Part shown: in pieces, positions 45,425 through 56,008 of the stretch | Layout: the number at the start of each line of letters is the position of its first letter | Numbering within the stretch: the first letter of the stretch is position 1 | Assembly (NCBI RefSeq): GCF_943734655.1 | Contig: NC_071355.1 | Coordinates: forward strand, 33,629,464-33,693,463 | DNA: 64,000 bases | Source of the DNA: Sabethes cyaneus | Lineage: Eukaryota; Arthropoda; Insecta; Diptera; Culicidae | Direction: 5' to 3' | The notes under the pieces: model-generated | What the model saw: only the letters and a program-made list of their open reading frames with translations | The model's database searches: none | Told to the model about the DNA's origin: nothing | Position numbers and translations under genes: made by a program

Positions 45425-46093
45425 GTCGAGTCATCTAGCATGTCTGGCCTCTCTGTTCCTGGTGCTGGTATGGTTGATGAAGAGAACGGATTTTACTGCA
45501 CAGTCATCCGGCATAATTGCTACGTGGCCGGTGTACCGTAGTCTCCCTACTTTCGCCAAGTGTACGATGGGAATTTCTCCAACTAGTGCCTGCAACTCAT
45601 TGTTCATACGCTTAGTTACGCTACTCTCCACTCTCCGCTTGTACTTCGCCAAAAATAGTCCGTAACATCTTTCAACAACAAGTACACGTATGTCTTCCGT
45701 AAGCAAAGGTACAGGCTCATGTCCGTAGAGGTCTGATTGGTATTATGTACATCGTCAGCTTTGTGCGGCGGCGTATGCTCCTAGATCGAGGCGACTTGCG
45801 GAGGGAAAGGTAGTCTCGATTTCCCTATTCTATGCGTCGTTGGGTCTCCTTAATCGTATTATTGTCGGCGGTGACCTGAGATCTCAAATATACGAATTCA
45901 TCAACCACTTTCAGTTTATCACCGTCAATAGTCACTGTCCGTGAGAGGCACACGTTGCTTTCTCTGGAGTCTCTTCATACCATATATTTGGTTTTCGACG
46001 CATTAATTTGTAACCCTATCCTCCTAGCTTCCGTTTTAAGTCTGACGTAGATTGCCTCCGCGGTCCCAAGGTTTCTAGTCTAGCTTTAAAATT
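45425..46093 (-). pseudogene. RTE-clade LINE relic (RT end and C-terminus)
   Basis: The minus-strand frame 45431-45706 reads RMNNELQALVGEIPIVHLAK and VGRLRYTGHVAIMPDDCAVK, matching the C-terminus of the intact RTE protein (GHVARMPD region). About 45840-46080 matches the region after motif C (KLKVVDEFVYL-like). Frameshifts separate the pieces. The relic ends where the 302-bp inverted-repeat element begins. Confidence 0.85.
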
Positions 46094-46395
46094 CCTGATG
46101 ATGACAAGTTTGTGTCAGTTGTCGTATTCACGTTCCAACTGCGCGCATCGCATCGGTTTACGCCCAAGTGTTTTGACAATTAAACTATCAGTACACGAAA
46201 CCCTATATTAGATAATCTCACATCTAGTTTCGACTATTCCAGTCTAACCTACCACAATGCAGTCGATGATAGTATATCTTCTTAGTGGTAGAAGCAATAT
46301 CTAGTTTAATTGTCAAAACACTTGGGCGCAAACCGGTGCGATGCGCGCAGTTGGAAAATGAATACAACAACTGACCCAAACTTGTCATCATCAGG
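46094..46395. mobile_element. Near-palindromic MITE with 94-bp arms, 302 bp
   Basis: Left arm 46094-46187 and right arm 46302-46395 are inverted copies with about six differences. Ends are CCTGATGATGACAAGTTTG and the complement. ATT occurs on both sides (46091-46093, 46396-46398), a possible 3-bp TSD. The loop of 114 bp has no ORF. Confidence 0.85.
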
Positions 46396-46439
46396 ATTTT
46401 GACCACTCAGGTCGATGAGCCGGAATAAAAAAACCGGTG

Positions 46440-46930
46440 ATTTGAAGACTTGGTGCACACTAGCTGGCCAACGAGATGGGTCTAAGACTTGTGGACTTTG
46501 CTACCTCCAAGAACATGGCTGTTTTGATGGTGTTTCAATAGCCCTCAAAATTCAGGTCATCTTCTTCCGGCTGCGCAGCCTCAAGCGAATGCGCATAATT
46601 TCGAGCAGCTTTAGTCGCGCGGGATTTAACGAAGGCTTTTGTCGGTACCGACTGTTGTTCACCGCAGAGAGTTGGCCACATCTTAGCAATCCAGTACAAC
46701 TCGTAGTACATTGTTATAGCATAAATTTCTACAAAAGTACCCCTGAAGGACACCAAACCTAACAAAAATACAGAATGACCACATTTTGAAAGTAGTCAGC
46801 ACTTCTCAGGTATTATCGAAACCAGATTGTATCGAAGCTCTAACTTTGACTCGAATCACTTTCTGGTTCTGGTCTGAAATGCATTTGGGTATGTATTAGA
46901 AAATGGACTGATTTTTCATGCAACTACCCT
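46440..46930 (+). pseudogene. RTE-clade LINE relic (endonuclease pieces)
   Basis: NEMGLRLVDFATSKNMAV at about 46469-46522 parallels residues 192-209 of the intact protein. QHFSGIIETRLYR and SNFDSNHFLVLV near 46798-46877 parallel the endonuclease end, with the catalytic SDH altered to SNH. Between them sits a piece in the opposite orientation. Confidence 0.78.
46535..46700 (-). pseudogene. Inverted RTE fragment inside the relic
   Basis: The minus strand reads VPTKAFVKSRATKAARNYAH and SLEAAQPEEDDL, matching the linker after the endonuclease (residues about 285-316 of the intact protein). It lies antisense between plus-strand endonuclease pieces. Confidence 0.7.
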
Positions 46931-47139
46931 GCCACCTGGTGTAGAATCGTAACAATCCTGTTGTGGACAGGAAATAAATACAGCATTATCAGTTGGTTTG
47001 CAGCAGCCGTGGCGAAAATAGTCAAGCAAATACGCTCAATGCTTTGTTCGTATTGCCAGCTTCATCCCGGAGCGAAGAAGTTGGATGTCGTGAGGCATTT
47101 CGTGTCCATCGGATATAACCCATCTGGTATTCACAACAT

Positions 47140-47603
47140 CCGCACCCTTTCTAGTGAAAGGCGAGCGCGTTGAAAGGAATCCTGATTCCGGCTTCCTTTC
47201 GGTGCTGCGCGGCCGTAAAGACTCTGTGATGCGACCAGAAAAGTGTCGAGATAAGAATGGCAGTGCCTTGACGAACGACCGCACTTTGATGATCACCAGT
47301 GTGGCACTCAGGTGGTAAGCCATAGATACAGGAAAAGTAATTTGGATGATGCGACAAAGGTGGAAGAGTTGCCAGTCCCAACTATAGGCGACGTTCAGGA
47401 GTTCATCAAAGCATCAAGCAGCTAAAGAACAACAAGCGGAGCTTAATAAAATGGGATTAGAATTGCTGTCCAACTATTTGCACCGGCTGATTGTAAGAAA
47501 TTGGAATACAGAACCGGAGAAACGGAAAGATGAGTGTCCGGTCCGGTTTACAATAAAAACGACAAGCTGGCTTGTGGGAACAATCGTCCGGTCACCGTTC
47601 TTT
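47140..47603 (+). pseudogene. RTE-clade LINE relic (linker and RT start), left of CR1 insertion
   Basis: Pieces CRDKNGSALTNDRTL, AELNKMGLELLSNYLHRLIV and, in a shifted frame, PVYNKNDKLACGNNRPVTVL line up in order with residues 437-572 of the intact RTE protein. The relic stops at VTVL (ITIL in the intact protein), where the CR1-like element begins, and resumes at about 51660. Confidence 0.85.
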
Positions 47604-47700
47604 ACTTGTTTATTTGTTTATTTATTGTCGCCAATCAATATTGTAGGCCATTTTGAGAAACACATAATATTATCTTACTATCTAGCTTATTAAATTAATG

Positions 47701-50700
47701 TTAGGAATTATTACTGCGGAGTAAACTACCAAAGTATTGCTTAAGTTTTATTTTGGACATTGTGAAGTCAATATTGTTGCAATGTATATTGTAAACTGCC
47801 ATCATTTGATTAATAGGTCCAAATTTTGCATAGTTCGTTCTATAATTGTTAATTGCAAATATTTGTCGTTGTCTCAAATGTCTTGTTGGCACATAAAAGT
47901 TTAATTTTGATAAGATTTCAGTTGAATCGATTTTATGCAAGACGATATTATTAATAAAAGATGCCATTGCAAATTCTCGCCGTTCCTTTAATGTTTGAAT
48001 ATCAATAAGCATGCATCTATCTTTATAAGACGGTAACGGGAATTGAGTCCAACCTATCCTACGCAGTGCATATAATAAAAATTGTTTTTGTACTGACTCT
48101 ATTCTTTGTTCATGTGTGATTGTAAATGGAGACCATACTATACTGCAATATTCTAATATTGATCTAACATATGTAACGTATAATGTTTTAATAGTGTATG
48201 GGTCCTGAAAGTTATAGCAAAAACGTTTAATAAAGCCCAACATGTTATTAGCTCTGTTTATAATTGTATTATAATGATCAATGAACGTAAGCTTTGAGTC
48301 AAGGATAACCCCTAAATCTCTAACTCTATCGCACTTTTTCACATTCTGGTCACCTAAGGAAATTGACACATCAGGTTGGTTACGTTTTCTACTAAAAGAG
48401 ATTAGATTACATTTTTGGACATGTAGTTGCAGTAAACTTTTGTTACACCATGTGTGGAATAGCAATATCTCATTTTTAAAAGTTTTCATATCTTCAGCAT
48501 TTTTTATTTCTATAAAAAGTTTCATGTCATCGGCGTAAATCAATACTTTGAGCTTCTTAAGGATGAAGGATAAGTCGTTAACAAACAAAATAAAGAGTAG
48601 AGGTCCTAAATGAGAGCCTTGAGGGACACCTGACTTGGCATTAATAGGGTTTGATTGTTTTCCTCTGAACCTTACAATTAGTTCTCGGTTGGTCAAATAT
48701 GATTCAAGCCACTTGAGGAGTTTGGGTTGGATTCCCGTCTTTTGCAATTTATAAAGAAGCAAAGGTATGTCAACGCGATCAAATGCTTTACTAAAATTAG
48801 TGTACAAGGCTTCAACGTGGTTACCGTTATCCATTGCATCTAGAGAATAACTAATGAATTCGAGTAGATTTGTAGTAGCCGAGCGGCCTTTATAAAAACC
48901 ATGCTGCGCAGGTGTTATTCTATTTTTAATTTGGTCAAACATTTTAACATTTACTATTGCCTCAAAAAGTTTCGGGATGCAAGATATAAGTGCTATACCA
49001 CGATAGTTGCGGATGTCCGCTTTTTTACCAGTCTTGAAAATAGGCACCAGAAAAGATTTTTTCCATACTAGTGGAAAAACTCCGGACTCCAATGACATAT
49101 TGAAAAGCCAATATAATGGAGCAGTTAGTTCTGTAGCTAAAGTTTTCAAAAAAACTGGAGGAATTCCATCGGGTCCCGATCCTTTCGCTATATCTAAATG
49201 ATTTAATGCATTTGAGATATCGTTCATATTGATTTGATTAACGCTGATGACATTAAGAAATTCAGGAAAGTAATCAAAGTATTCAAGATCACGTTCTGCC
49301 TCTGGGTACGTTGTGTAAACTTCTTGAAAAAAGTTAGCGAATAAGTTGCATATACCTGCTGAATCAGTACACTCATTACTGTCAAGGCACATTTTTGATG
49401 GGAAATTATCTGATTTTAATTTAGTCCTCACATAATTGTAGAAATTTTTTGGGCAAGATTTAATTTCATATTCCGTCTTAACATTGTACTCCTTAAATGC
49501 GGTATTTATAGCCAGATTAAGCTGATTGCATATATTTAAATAATTTTCCAAATTATCTGCAGTTTCGTGATCTTTGAAAATTTTGTGTGCCTTTTGCTTA
49601 CGATTTTTTAAGTTTTTAATTTGCCTGTTAAACCATACTGGATCTTTGGTGAAAACTTGGCGTCTGCGTTTTTTAACTGGTACTTCTTCCATAATTATTT
49701 TAAACAATAGGTTGTAGAATGTTTTGGTGGCAATTTCGACGTTTTCGACGTTCAGTAAAATATTTTGCCAATCAATAACGTTTAATTTATCTCTAATGCT
49801 ACCATAATTAGCTACTTGATAGTCAAAAAATTCCTCATACTCACAATCAAACGGCCTCTCATTACCATGTAGAAATACAGAATATTCGATTGCCGTGTGG
49901 AATGTTTCATTTCTCCATAGAGGCGCAAGTGATTCGCATACACTGAAATCTTCGCTAGTGTTTGTCAACAGAAAGTCTAGGTAACAATTTTGTTTGTTTT
50001 TGACGTGATTGATTTGATTAAGCCCTAAACTTGCGATTTTGTCAAATATGAAATGTAGCGTTTCGTTTTCTCCAACCACTGGTAGCAAAATGCTTTCGTT
50101 TTCCATGTCCGGAATAAAGTCAGCATTACGTTGATTAAAATCACCAAACATATGCACTTTCACTACAGGCGGTAAACAAGCTATAATTTCTTCGGCAATG
50201 GAGAAAAACTTATCATAAATATCTTTACGGGCATTGTTTGGAGGAAAATATACAGAAACAAATATATGAGTTTCGCCAGCTACTAGCACTTTTGCCCAAA
50301 CGTGTTCAAAATCCTTAAATTTTCTTGTAGTGATTATTTCAGAGTTAAGTTTTGTAGAGACGGCTATTAGGACTCCACCACCTGATTTTTTTTTCTGACA
50401 TTTGATAATCTCGATCGTCTCTATAAACGTTGTAATTATTGCCAAAGACCTCTTCACTGATTACACTCTCATCCCAACTGGTTTCATTAGCTAGAATCAC
50501 AGTATAAGAGGAACTTAAAATTTTGTTTTGGATTTCGTTAATTTTGGCCGCGCTTCTCATGCGGTTAAAATTTTGACAATATATTAACATTTCATAACTG
50601 GTATTTAAATTGGGAGAAGAACAAGATGTGTTTAGATTTGGGCCTACTATTATTGATTCAGATAAACTAGATGATACAAAACCTTCCTCTAGGGAGTGCG

Positions 50701-50731
50701 TCGAGTGCTCCGAAAACACGTGTGTCGACAT
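47701..50731 (-). pseudogene. CR1-like ORF2, endonuclease/reverse transcriptase, frameshifted
   Basis: N-terminal endonuclease begins MLIYCQNFNRMRSAAKI, with VILANETSWDE and NVYRDDRD. The frame changes inside a T9/A9 run at 50386-50394 and continues for over 890 codons: GGGVLIAVS, VHMFGDFNQRN, then a linker and the RT (PIFKTGKKADIRNYRGIALI; motif A YTNFSKAFDRVD; SGVPQGSHLGPLLF; motif C YADD at 48526-48537). The C-terminal part (LGVILDSKLTF, RSILEYCSIVWSP) is intact. Besides the frameshift, the catalytic Asp of motif A reads Asn (AAT, complement of 48796-48798). Both changes predict no activity. Confidence 0.87.
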
Positions 50732-51651
50732 GAACACGCGTCACATGATCCACCTGGAGGATGCCCTGGAGCCATCAGGTCGGAAGTGTGGGCCGGAAGA
50801 GATCGTTGTAGATTACCATTTACCGGATACGGGTTTAAAATTTCACCTCTTTGAAACTGTATTGATGGATGATAATTAGCTGGTGGCCTAGAAAACTGAT
50901 CTTTTGCTGCTGCAAGAAGTACTCTATCAGGTGGAAGCCAGGTATTTTGATTCTGAGTCCTAGTATAGTTGAAATTACGGTTGCTGTTGTTGTTACGATT
51001 ATTACGATTTGTGTTACGGTTGTTATTGGAGTAATAACTGTTGGATCTGAAGTTCACGTTGTTATTATTACTATTTCCGCGGTGATTGTTGTTGTTATTG
51101 TTGATATTACTGCGGTTGCTGTTGTAATTGTTTTGCCTACGATTATTACGATTTGTGTTACGGTTATTATTGGAGTAATAACTGTTGGATCTGAAGTTCA
51201 CGTTGTTATTATTACTATTTCCGCGGTGATTGTTGTTGTTATTGTTGATATTTCTGCGGTTGTTGTTGTAATTGTTTTGCCTACGGTTGTTATTTACGTT
51301 ATTATTGTGAGCGACGTTACGATTCCTTCGATTTCGCCTCCTTCTACTTCTAGCTTGCTCAGCTCTTCTTTCCTGCTCTAGACGACGTGATTCCTTTTGA
51401 TCGTACTCAAGCCACGAGGCTTTCCATACCTTCTTGTTGCCCAAAACTCGCCATCCAGAATTGTCAACCATATTTACATTTTCATCGCCCGCGTTTAATT
51501 CGGCATACAAACTTGGGCCCTCAGCCGGCGGCGTAGGCAAATGTACATTTCTTTTATGAGCCACTGCAAAATTTGTAGATAGTATCTTCAACTCATCGAG
51601 AATTTCCAGTCCTATTGTTGGGCAGTGCTGCATGGTTGAGATAGCCGCCAT
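50689..51651 (-). CDS. CR1-like ORF1, Asn/Arg-rich RNA-binding-type protein
   Basis: About 320 codons from the ATG at 51651. An N-terminal ~60-residue segment is followed by a Lys/Arg/Glu helix (ESRRLEQERRAEQARSRRRR), then a long Asn/Arg-rich domain with a duplicated 48-residue unit (51001-51288), then a His/Cys-containing C-terminus (CDACSCRHTC). ORF1 proteins of these LINEs bind RNA; that role is inferred. It overlaps the ORF2 frame by about 43 bases. The frame opens slightly upstream of the ATG, consistent with 5' truncation. No zinc knuckle or RRM is recognisable. Confidence 0.7.
   Translation of the reverse strand: MAAISTMQHCPTIGLEILDELKILSTNFAVAHKRNVHLPTPPAEGPSLYAELNAGDENVNMVDNSGWRVLGNKKVWKASWLEYDQKESRRLEQERRAEQARSRRRRNRRNRNVAHNNNVNNNRRQNNYNNNRRNINNNNNNHRGNSNNNNVNFRSNSYYSNNNRNTNRNNRRQNNYNSNRSNINNNNNNHRGNSNNNNVNFRSNSYYSNNNRNTNRNNRNNNSNRNFNYTRTQNQNTWLPPDRVLLAAAKDQFSRPPANYHPSIQFQRGEILNPYPVNGNLQRSLPAHTSDLMAPGHPPGGSCDACSCRHTCFRSTRRTP
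51001..51288 (-). repeat. 144-bp tandem duplication inside ORF1
   Basis: Two nearly identical 144-bp units (ATTACGATTTGTGTTACGG at 51001 and again at 51145), which keep the reading frame and encode a 48-residue Asn/Arg-rich repeat. Confidence 0.9.
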
Positions 51652-51659
51652 ATCAATCG

Positions 51660-51960
51660 TCACACCACTCCACCTGCAAAGTGCTTACCAAAATTATTTT
51701 CCGACGGCTCTGACCAATTGGATTTGTGGGAAGTTATCAGGTCGTTTTCGTAAAAGGACCGTCAACGATGGACTAAACTTTTACGGTGTGGCAGTTCCTT
51801 TGAATTGGCTGTTAATACAGATGTCCCACGCGCCATTTGTTAAAAGACTTCAAAGGTGCATGTGATACCATAGACCGCAAAGATACATGAACAATCATAG
51901 ACTTCCATCTTTCATACCAAGGTTACGATGAATGTTATAGTACGATTGCCTACTTCATTC
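51660..51960 (+). pseudogene. RTE-clade LINE relic, right of CR1 insertion
   Basis: KVLTKIIFRRL, a stop, then PIGFVGSYQVVFVKGPSTMD matches residues 577-610 of the intact protein. FKGACDTIDRKDT near 51850 matches motif A (FKAAYDSVNRQEL). It continues the relic that ends at 47603. Confidence 0.85.
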
Positions 51961-52089
51961 AAATCCCACATTGGACAATATCAAGGTAACATTGGACAAT
52001 ATTTTGTCTGCGTTCGGCGGCCTTCCATCTTGGCACCTTTAATCTTGGAGCATTAGAGTTCGCTGCATCTTCTTCTGATATAACAGTTT

Positions 52090-52480
52090 TTATGGTGTTC
52101 GAGGAGGGCTTTGCCCAGGAGGGTAGCATTAAGCGAACCCGCGTAATTTTAGGTGACGTCGTCGTCGGGCTGCTTCAGCCGCGCGAGATTTAACAGAGGC
52201 TAGCGTCGGTACCGGATGTTGTTTACAACGGAGAGTTTTGGGCGCAACCTCACTGTCCCTAGCCAGTGGTCCGAGTAAACCTTAGAGAAGTGCCGGCAGT
52301 CGATCAAAACAACGTCGGTCTCTGTTTCTGTCCAATTTGGTGACGTCCAGATGGAGTTGTACGAGTTTAAACTGGAGCAAAGTACTAGTTACGTTCGGTT
52401 ACGATCTTGGACACGGTAAAGTTGATAAGTCTAAGGTCCTTTTCATTGTTCAGGTGGTGCGCATTAAACCTCGCAAACTG
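52090..52480 (-). pseudogene. RTE-clade LINE relic (endonuclease end and linker)
   Basis: Minus-strand sequence parallels the intact copy at about 3785-4090: the linker (RLKQP-like), the SDHW-like catalytic end of the endonuclease, SPNWTETE and VDRLTLS-like pieces. Frames are broken. Its orientation is opposite to the adjacent relic. Confidence 0.72.
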
Positions 52481-53216
52481 TATTCTTTTTCGGGGGACCG
52501 GAAAGGTGACATGGGCTGTTGAAAATCGCAGTCCATACACTGTTTATATGGCATTTTCTAGACATTATAATGAAATTGAAAATAAATCGCAGATAAACAA
52601 TGTTTTGAAGCTAACGTATTTTTTTTAAATATTGTTTATTAAATTACAAATTAACTGAAGTTTTTGGAGTGTCGAATTGATTGAATTGATGATTATCTTC
52701 CGCCACCGATTGGAATTATTCGTTTTTACTTCTTCATTGATGTCACATCATAATCGTAATTGAATGCCACTCAAATCAATTCCGATGTGCTGCAAAAAGG
52801 TAAATATTTTTTTATTCAATTTACAAAACCACAAGTAATTTTCAAAGAATTGATTCGGTCCGTTGCTTTTTCCTCGAATTAAATAATGCCGGCAATTACG
52901 CGTAAAACACATTAGGGAATTATAACATTGTCGTCAATGAATAGACTCCGAATTCGATTCAACAGCTCAGCCGGGCGATAAATCGTGTATTGTTTCCGAC
53001 GGAACAAATTACCGCCCTTCGTGCACACCCTTCGCCACCCAATTCGTAATTAAAATTGCAAAGCACGTCGCTTAAATTGGATCAATAAATAAGATTACTT
53101 TTCATTTGTTTTGATAACGTCTAGAGCTAGACGCAGGACGGATAAGCATGAACAACCGAAGAAAAGTCGTATTTTTCTGCATTCCAACCATGCTCAACTC
53201 ATTTATCGTTTTCCAG
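52481..53216. other. Unique DNA, no gene recognised
   Basis: AT-rich non-repetitive sequence. No ORF of note. Confidence 0.4.
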
Positions 53217-53321
53217 GCAGCACAACAAACTTTACCGTCTTCATCTTCTCCGTCAGGCGGCGGCGGCGGCGGCGGTGGAGGCTTTTACCCCCGAGGGGGA
53301 AGTAGTTGTTACTGCTCTTAA
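53217..53321 (+). CDS. Possible Gly-rich terminal exon (weak)
   Basis: A pyrimidine-rich tract ending GTTTTCCAG (to 53216) looks like a splice acceptor. It is followed by 34 codons reading AAQQTLPSSSSPS, nine Gly, FYPRGGSSCYCS and a TAA. GC-rich third positions and the acceptor support an exon; the short length and simple composition argue for chance. It does not continue the 40793 exon in frame with either donor considered there. Confidence 0.2.
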   Translation, partial: AAQQTLPSSSSPSGGGGGGGGGFYPRGGSSCYCS

Positions 53322-55035
53322 TCACATTCACGCTCGCTCGGAACTTGAGGCACATAACAGATCATCCGGCAGCCGTCGCTTCCGGGAAACCGCAACACAG
53401 TGTGGCATTGCCAAAAATCTGGCTATGCGCCTCCGGATCTGCACTGCTCTTGCTTGGGCAAATGCTCCGGAAAGCTGTTTACCACCTTTGTAAGTTACGA
53501 ATCTGGTGGTAGCGTGTCTCTTTCAGAAAAGGTTTTGGCAGCAAAAGTAATGCCTTTCTCAGTTACCCAGGGTTGGTGGCCACGGCTGGTTGTGACTTTA
53601 ACCGCTTATAAATTTGTCAAATCGCTGGGAAACAAATGCGGTGTAAGAATTATGTTCGAAGCTGTTCACTGCTTTGTTGACTGGTTAAGACTGTAAAAAG
53701 CGAATCATAACTTTTTTTTCGGACCACCCCATGATACTTCGGAGAGTTACCTTCCCAGCAGGTAAAGTTCATGATTTAGGTGCTCGAGGAAGGCACGGCC
53801 TGGTAGGCCGAGAATTAATCTATCCAAGATATCCAGCCGCTTGCATTGGTTTCCTTCGGAGCCATTGTTCATGTAGTTTATTTCTCAGCTCAGATTTCCT
53901 CAACCGCCTTTGCGTCGTATTTTTCGTCGACGGGAAGTGAAACTTTTGTGCACATTTTCCAAGTCGGGTTTTCCACAGGCCTGACGAGGAAGAAGAGGCT
54001 AGGCTTCTTTATATTCTAGACGGCACACTCTGCGTTGCGGTTAATTTAGGTAGTTTGAGATGTAAAGTGGATAGATTGGTGCCAGCGTTTTCTCTTCCCC
54101 CGGTTCTAACCAGTTGTCGGCACATGGCGCCGCAGGCGCATATAGTCATCAACGAGGTGTAACGGAATTCAGCGAAATCACACCTGCCTCGTCCTGAATG
54201 AAATCCGCAAAGGTGTTGAAGTGAACATTTTAGAATCTGACACATTCACGGCGGCGCGTTTTCACTGGAGGTAACATTTGCTGTGTGTTTCATGTTGCTT
54301 TTTTTACATTCTTGGATAGAGCTTATGCAGCACTCACTAACGGTTTTTTACGGGTCCCAGAAGACGGATAGCCTATGGTAAAGATAAACAACATCGGGCT
54401 GAAATATTCAAATTCCTGCCATACGTCAGCTTCAGGATAAACCCAACTCACATTAATTTTTCAACTCAGCATTTCACTGAAAGTCTTGCTCGAAAGATAC
54501 TCTTAACAAGTAGCATTCAACGACTGCGTCAGCTGGTGAGGCGGTCGGATCGGAAGGCCCATCTGAGACAAGAAATGGACGTCCGAAAGACACAGCAGCT
54601 GCCTGCTCCTTCTACTGCTGCTGTTGCCCATGGAATAAGGGGATGTCGAAAGAGGAAGAGACCCTCTAGGTGACAAGCTGCTAAAAAACGATCTCCTTCT
54701 CTATCGAAACATCACTAGCGACTGACTACTTTCGAAAGAAGCTCGCATTCCAATCACGTACGGCATGTGCTCCTGCGCTCGTGTCATGTTGTGAAATTTT
54801 TGCAGTCTTTTGCTGTCCGGAGAAGACAATTCGAAATATGTGTAATGAAAAAAGAAGAACCACTCAGAATGAGTCACCGAGCGGGGCGTTCTGGACTTTC
54901 ACGTTTCACGTTGAATGTAAGCTAAGTAAGCAGTGAAATAGGCAGGATTGCGTTTGGAAATTATTAAAATTATTAACTCACGAAATATTGCGTCTATGGA
55001 GCTTATTAATTAAAATGACAGCCTTAGTTGTTAAC
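53322..55035. other. Unique DNA, no gene recognised
   Basis: GC-moderate, non-repetitive. Frames of 60-98 codons on both strands (for example 53400-53696 plus) show no domains. May be gene-flanking or intronic. Confidence 0.4.
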
Positions 55036-55920
55036 ATTTCGCTTTCAAACATGCTTTCCACACGTTTCTGTTATTTTCTTTCTTGTTTTCAGTTTTTAAC
55101 TTTTCTTCATTTCCCCTGTTTTTTTTCAGTTTTCGTAACTCTTTTTATATCCTTTCCTACTCGTTTTTCGTCTTCGTTTGTGTCTACAAACGTCTTTCCT
55201 TTTTTGAAATCCTGTTTTTCTGTTTCTTTTTTTGCTGTCCCGTTTTTTCTATTTTTCTCGGTCCTGAATATCTTTTTTCCGTTTTCCTCGTATTCAGGCC
55301 CGTTCCTTCTCTTTTCTTGTCTTGTTTTATGTCATTTTCTAGCTCGTTTCGACTTTTCTTTTTTTCTTTTTTTTTGTCGTTCGTTTTTTTTGTTTGTCTG
55401 TTCCATTCTTTCTCTTATTATTATTCTTTTCAGTCTCAATTCTTTTGTTTTCTGTTTTCTTTTTTCTCGCCATTTTATTTTCTTTTCTGTCCCGTTTTCC
55501 ACTTTTTCTGTTCTCGCTTCTCCATACTCCTGATTCGGTATTTTCTCCTTTTTTCCACCTTTTATCACGTTTCTCTCCTCTTTTGTTCCATCCCGTCTAA
55601 TTCTGATCAGCTTATCCTCATTTTATTTTTAGTTTTCTTCGCTTTCTGTAGAGTTATTCTTTATTTTTTTTCATTGTTCTTCTTCACTGCTTTGTTATTC
55701 AACTTTTTCTGCCTAGTCTCCTCGTTTCATGTTTTGCTTTTTCTTCATACCCGTTTTCATATTATGCCATGCTTTCCCTCCTTTTCTGTCACTTTCTGTT
55801 TCTGTTTTTAGTTTTATCCCTTTTGTCTTCTGTTTTCATTTCCACCATCATTTTATTTTCTTTGCTGTCCCGTTTTTCATTTTTTCGGTTTTCCGATTTT
55901 ATTCGTTTCCTATTTCATCC
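55036..55920. repeat. Pyrimidine-rich low-complexity tract
   Basis: Degenerate TTTTCTGTTTTC/CCCGTTTTTC sequence, the reverse-strand counterpart of the purine tracts at 27.9-45.3 kb. A 242-codon frame (55083-55811) encodes a Phe/Ser/Leu-rich artefact. Confidence 0.85.
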
Positions 55921-55925
55921 CAAGC

Positions 55926-56008
55926 AACAATGTCAGTTTTATGGTGGTTTTCATGACCAATTTTGGTCTTAAATGCCATCATAAGAATGTAATAAAACCT
56001 AAATTGTT
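55926..56008 (+). repeat. Short hairpin (foldback) repeat, copy 2
   Basis: 83 bp with terminal inverted repeats AACAATGTCAGTTTTAT and the complement of AACAATTTAGGTTTTAT, and a central palindrome GACCAATTTTGGTC. Inserted in the pyrimidine tract. Copy 1 is at 5058-5130. Confidence 0.8.

Larger units (their letters stand above)
47604..51658 (-). mobile_element. CR1/Jockey-superfamily LINE, inserted in an RTE relic
   Basis: Two-ORF LINE on the minus strand: ORF1 (50689-51651), ORF2 (47701-50731), a short 3' UTR and a tail of AATAAATAAACAAATAAACA type at about 47605-47625. The 5' end lies only about 10 bases upstream of the ORF1 start, so the copy is probably 5'-truncated. Flanks carry an imperfect duplication beginning GTCAC (left about 47591, right about 51659). 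Confidence 0.85.

Noticed and set aside
55083..55811. 242-codon plus-strand frame that looks like a membrane protein
   Set aside because: The hydrophobicity comes from TTT/TTC codons of the pyrimidine tract. There is no topology signal beyond composition, and overlapping frames are open too.
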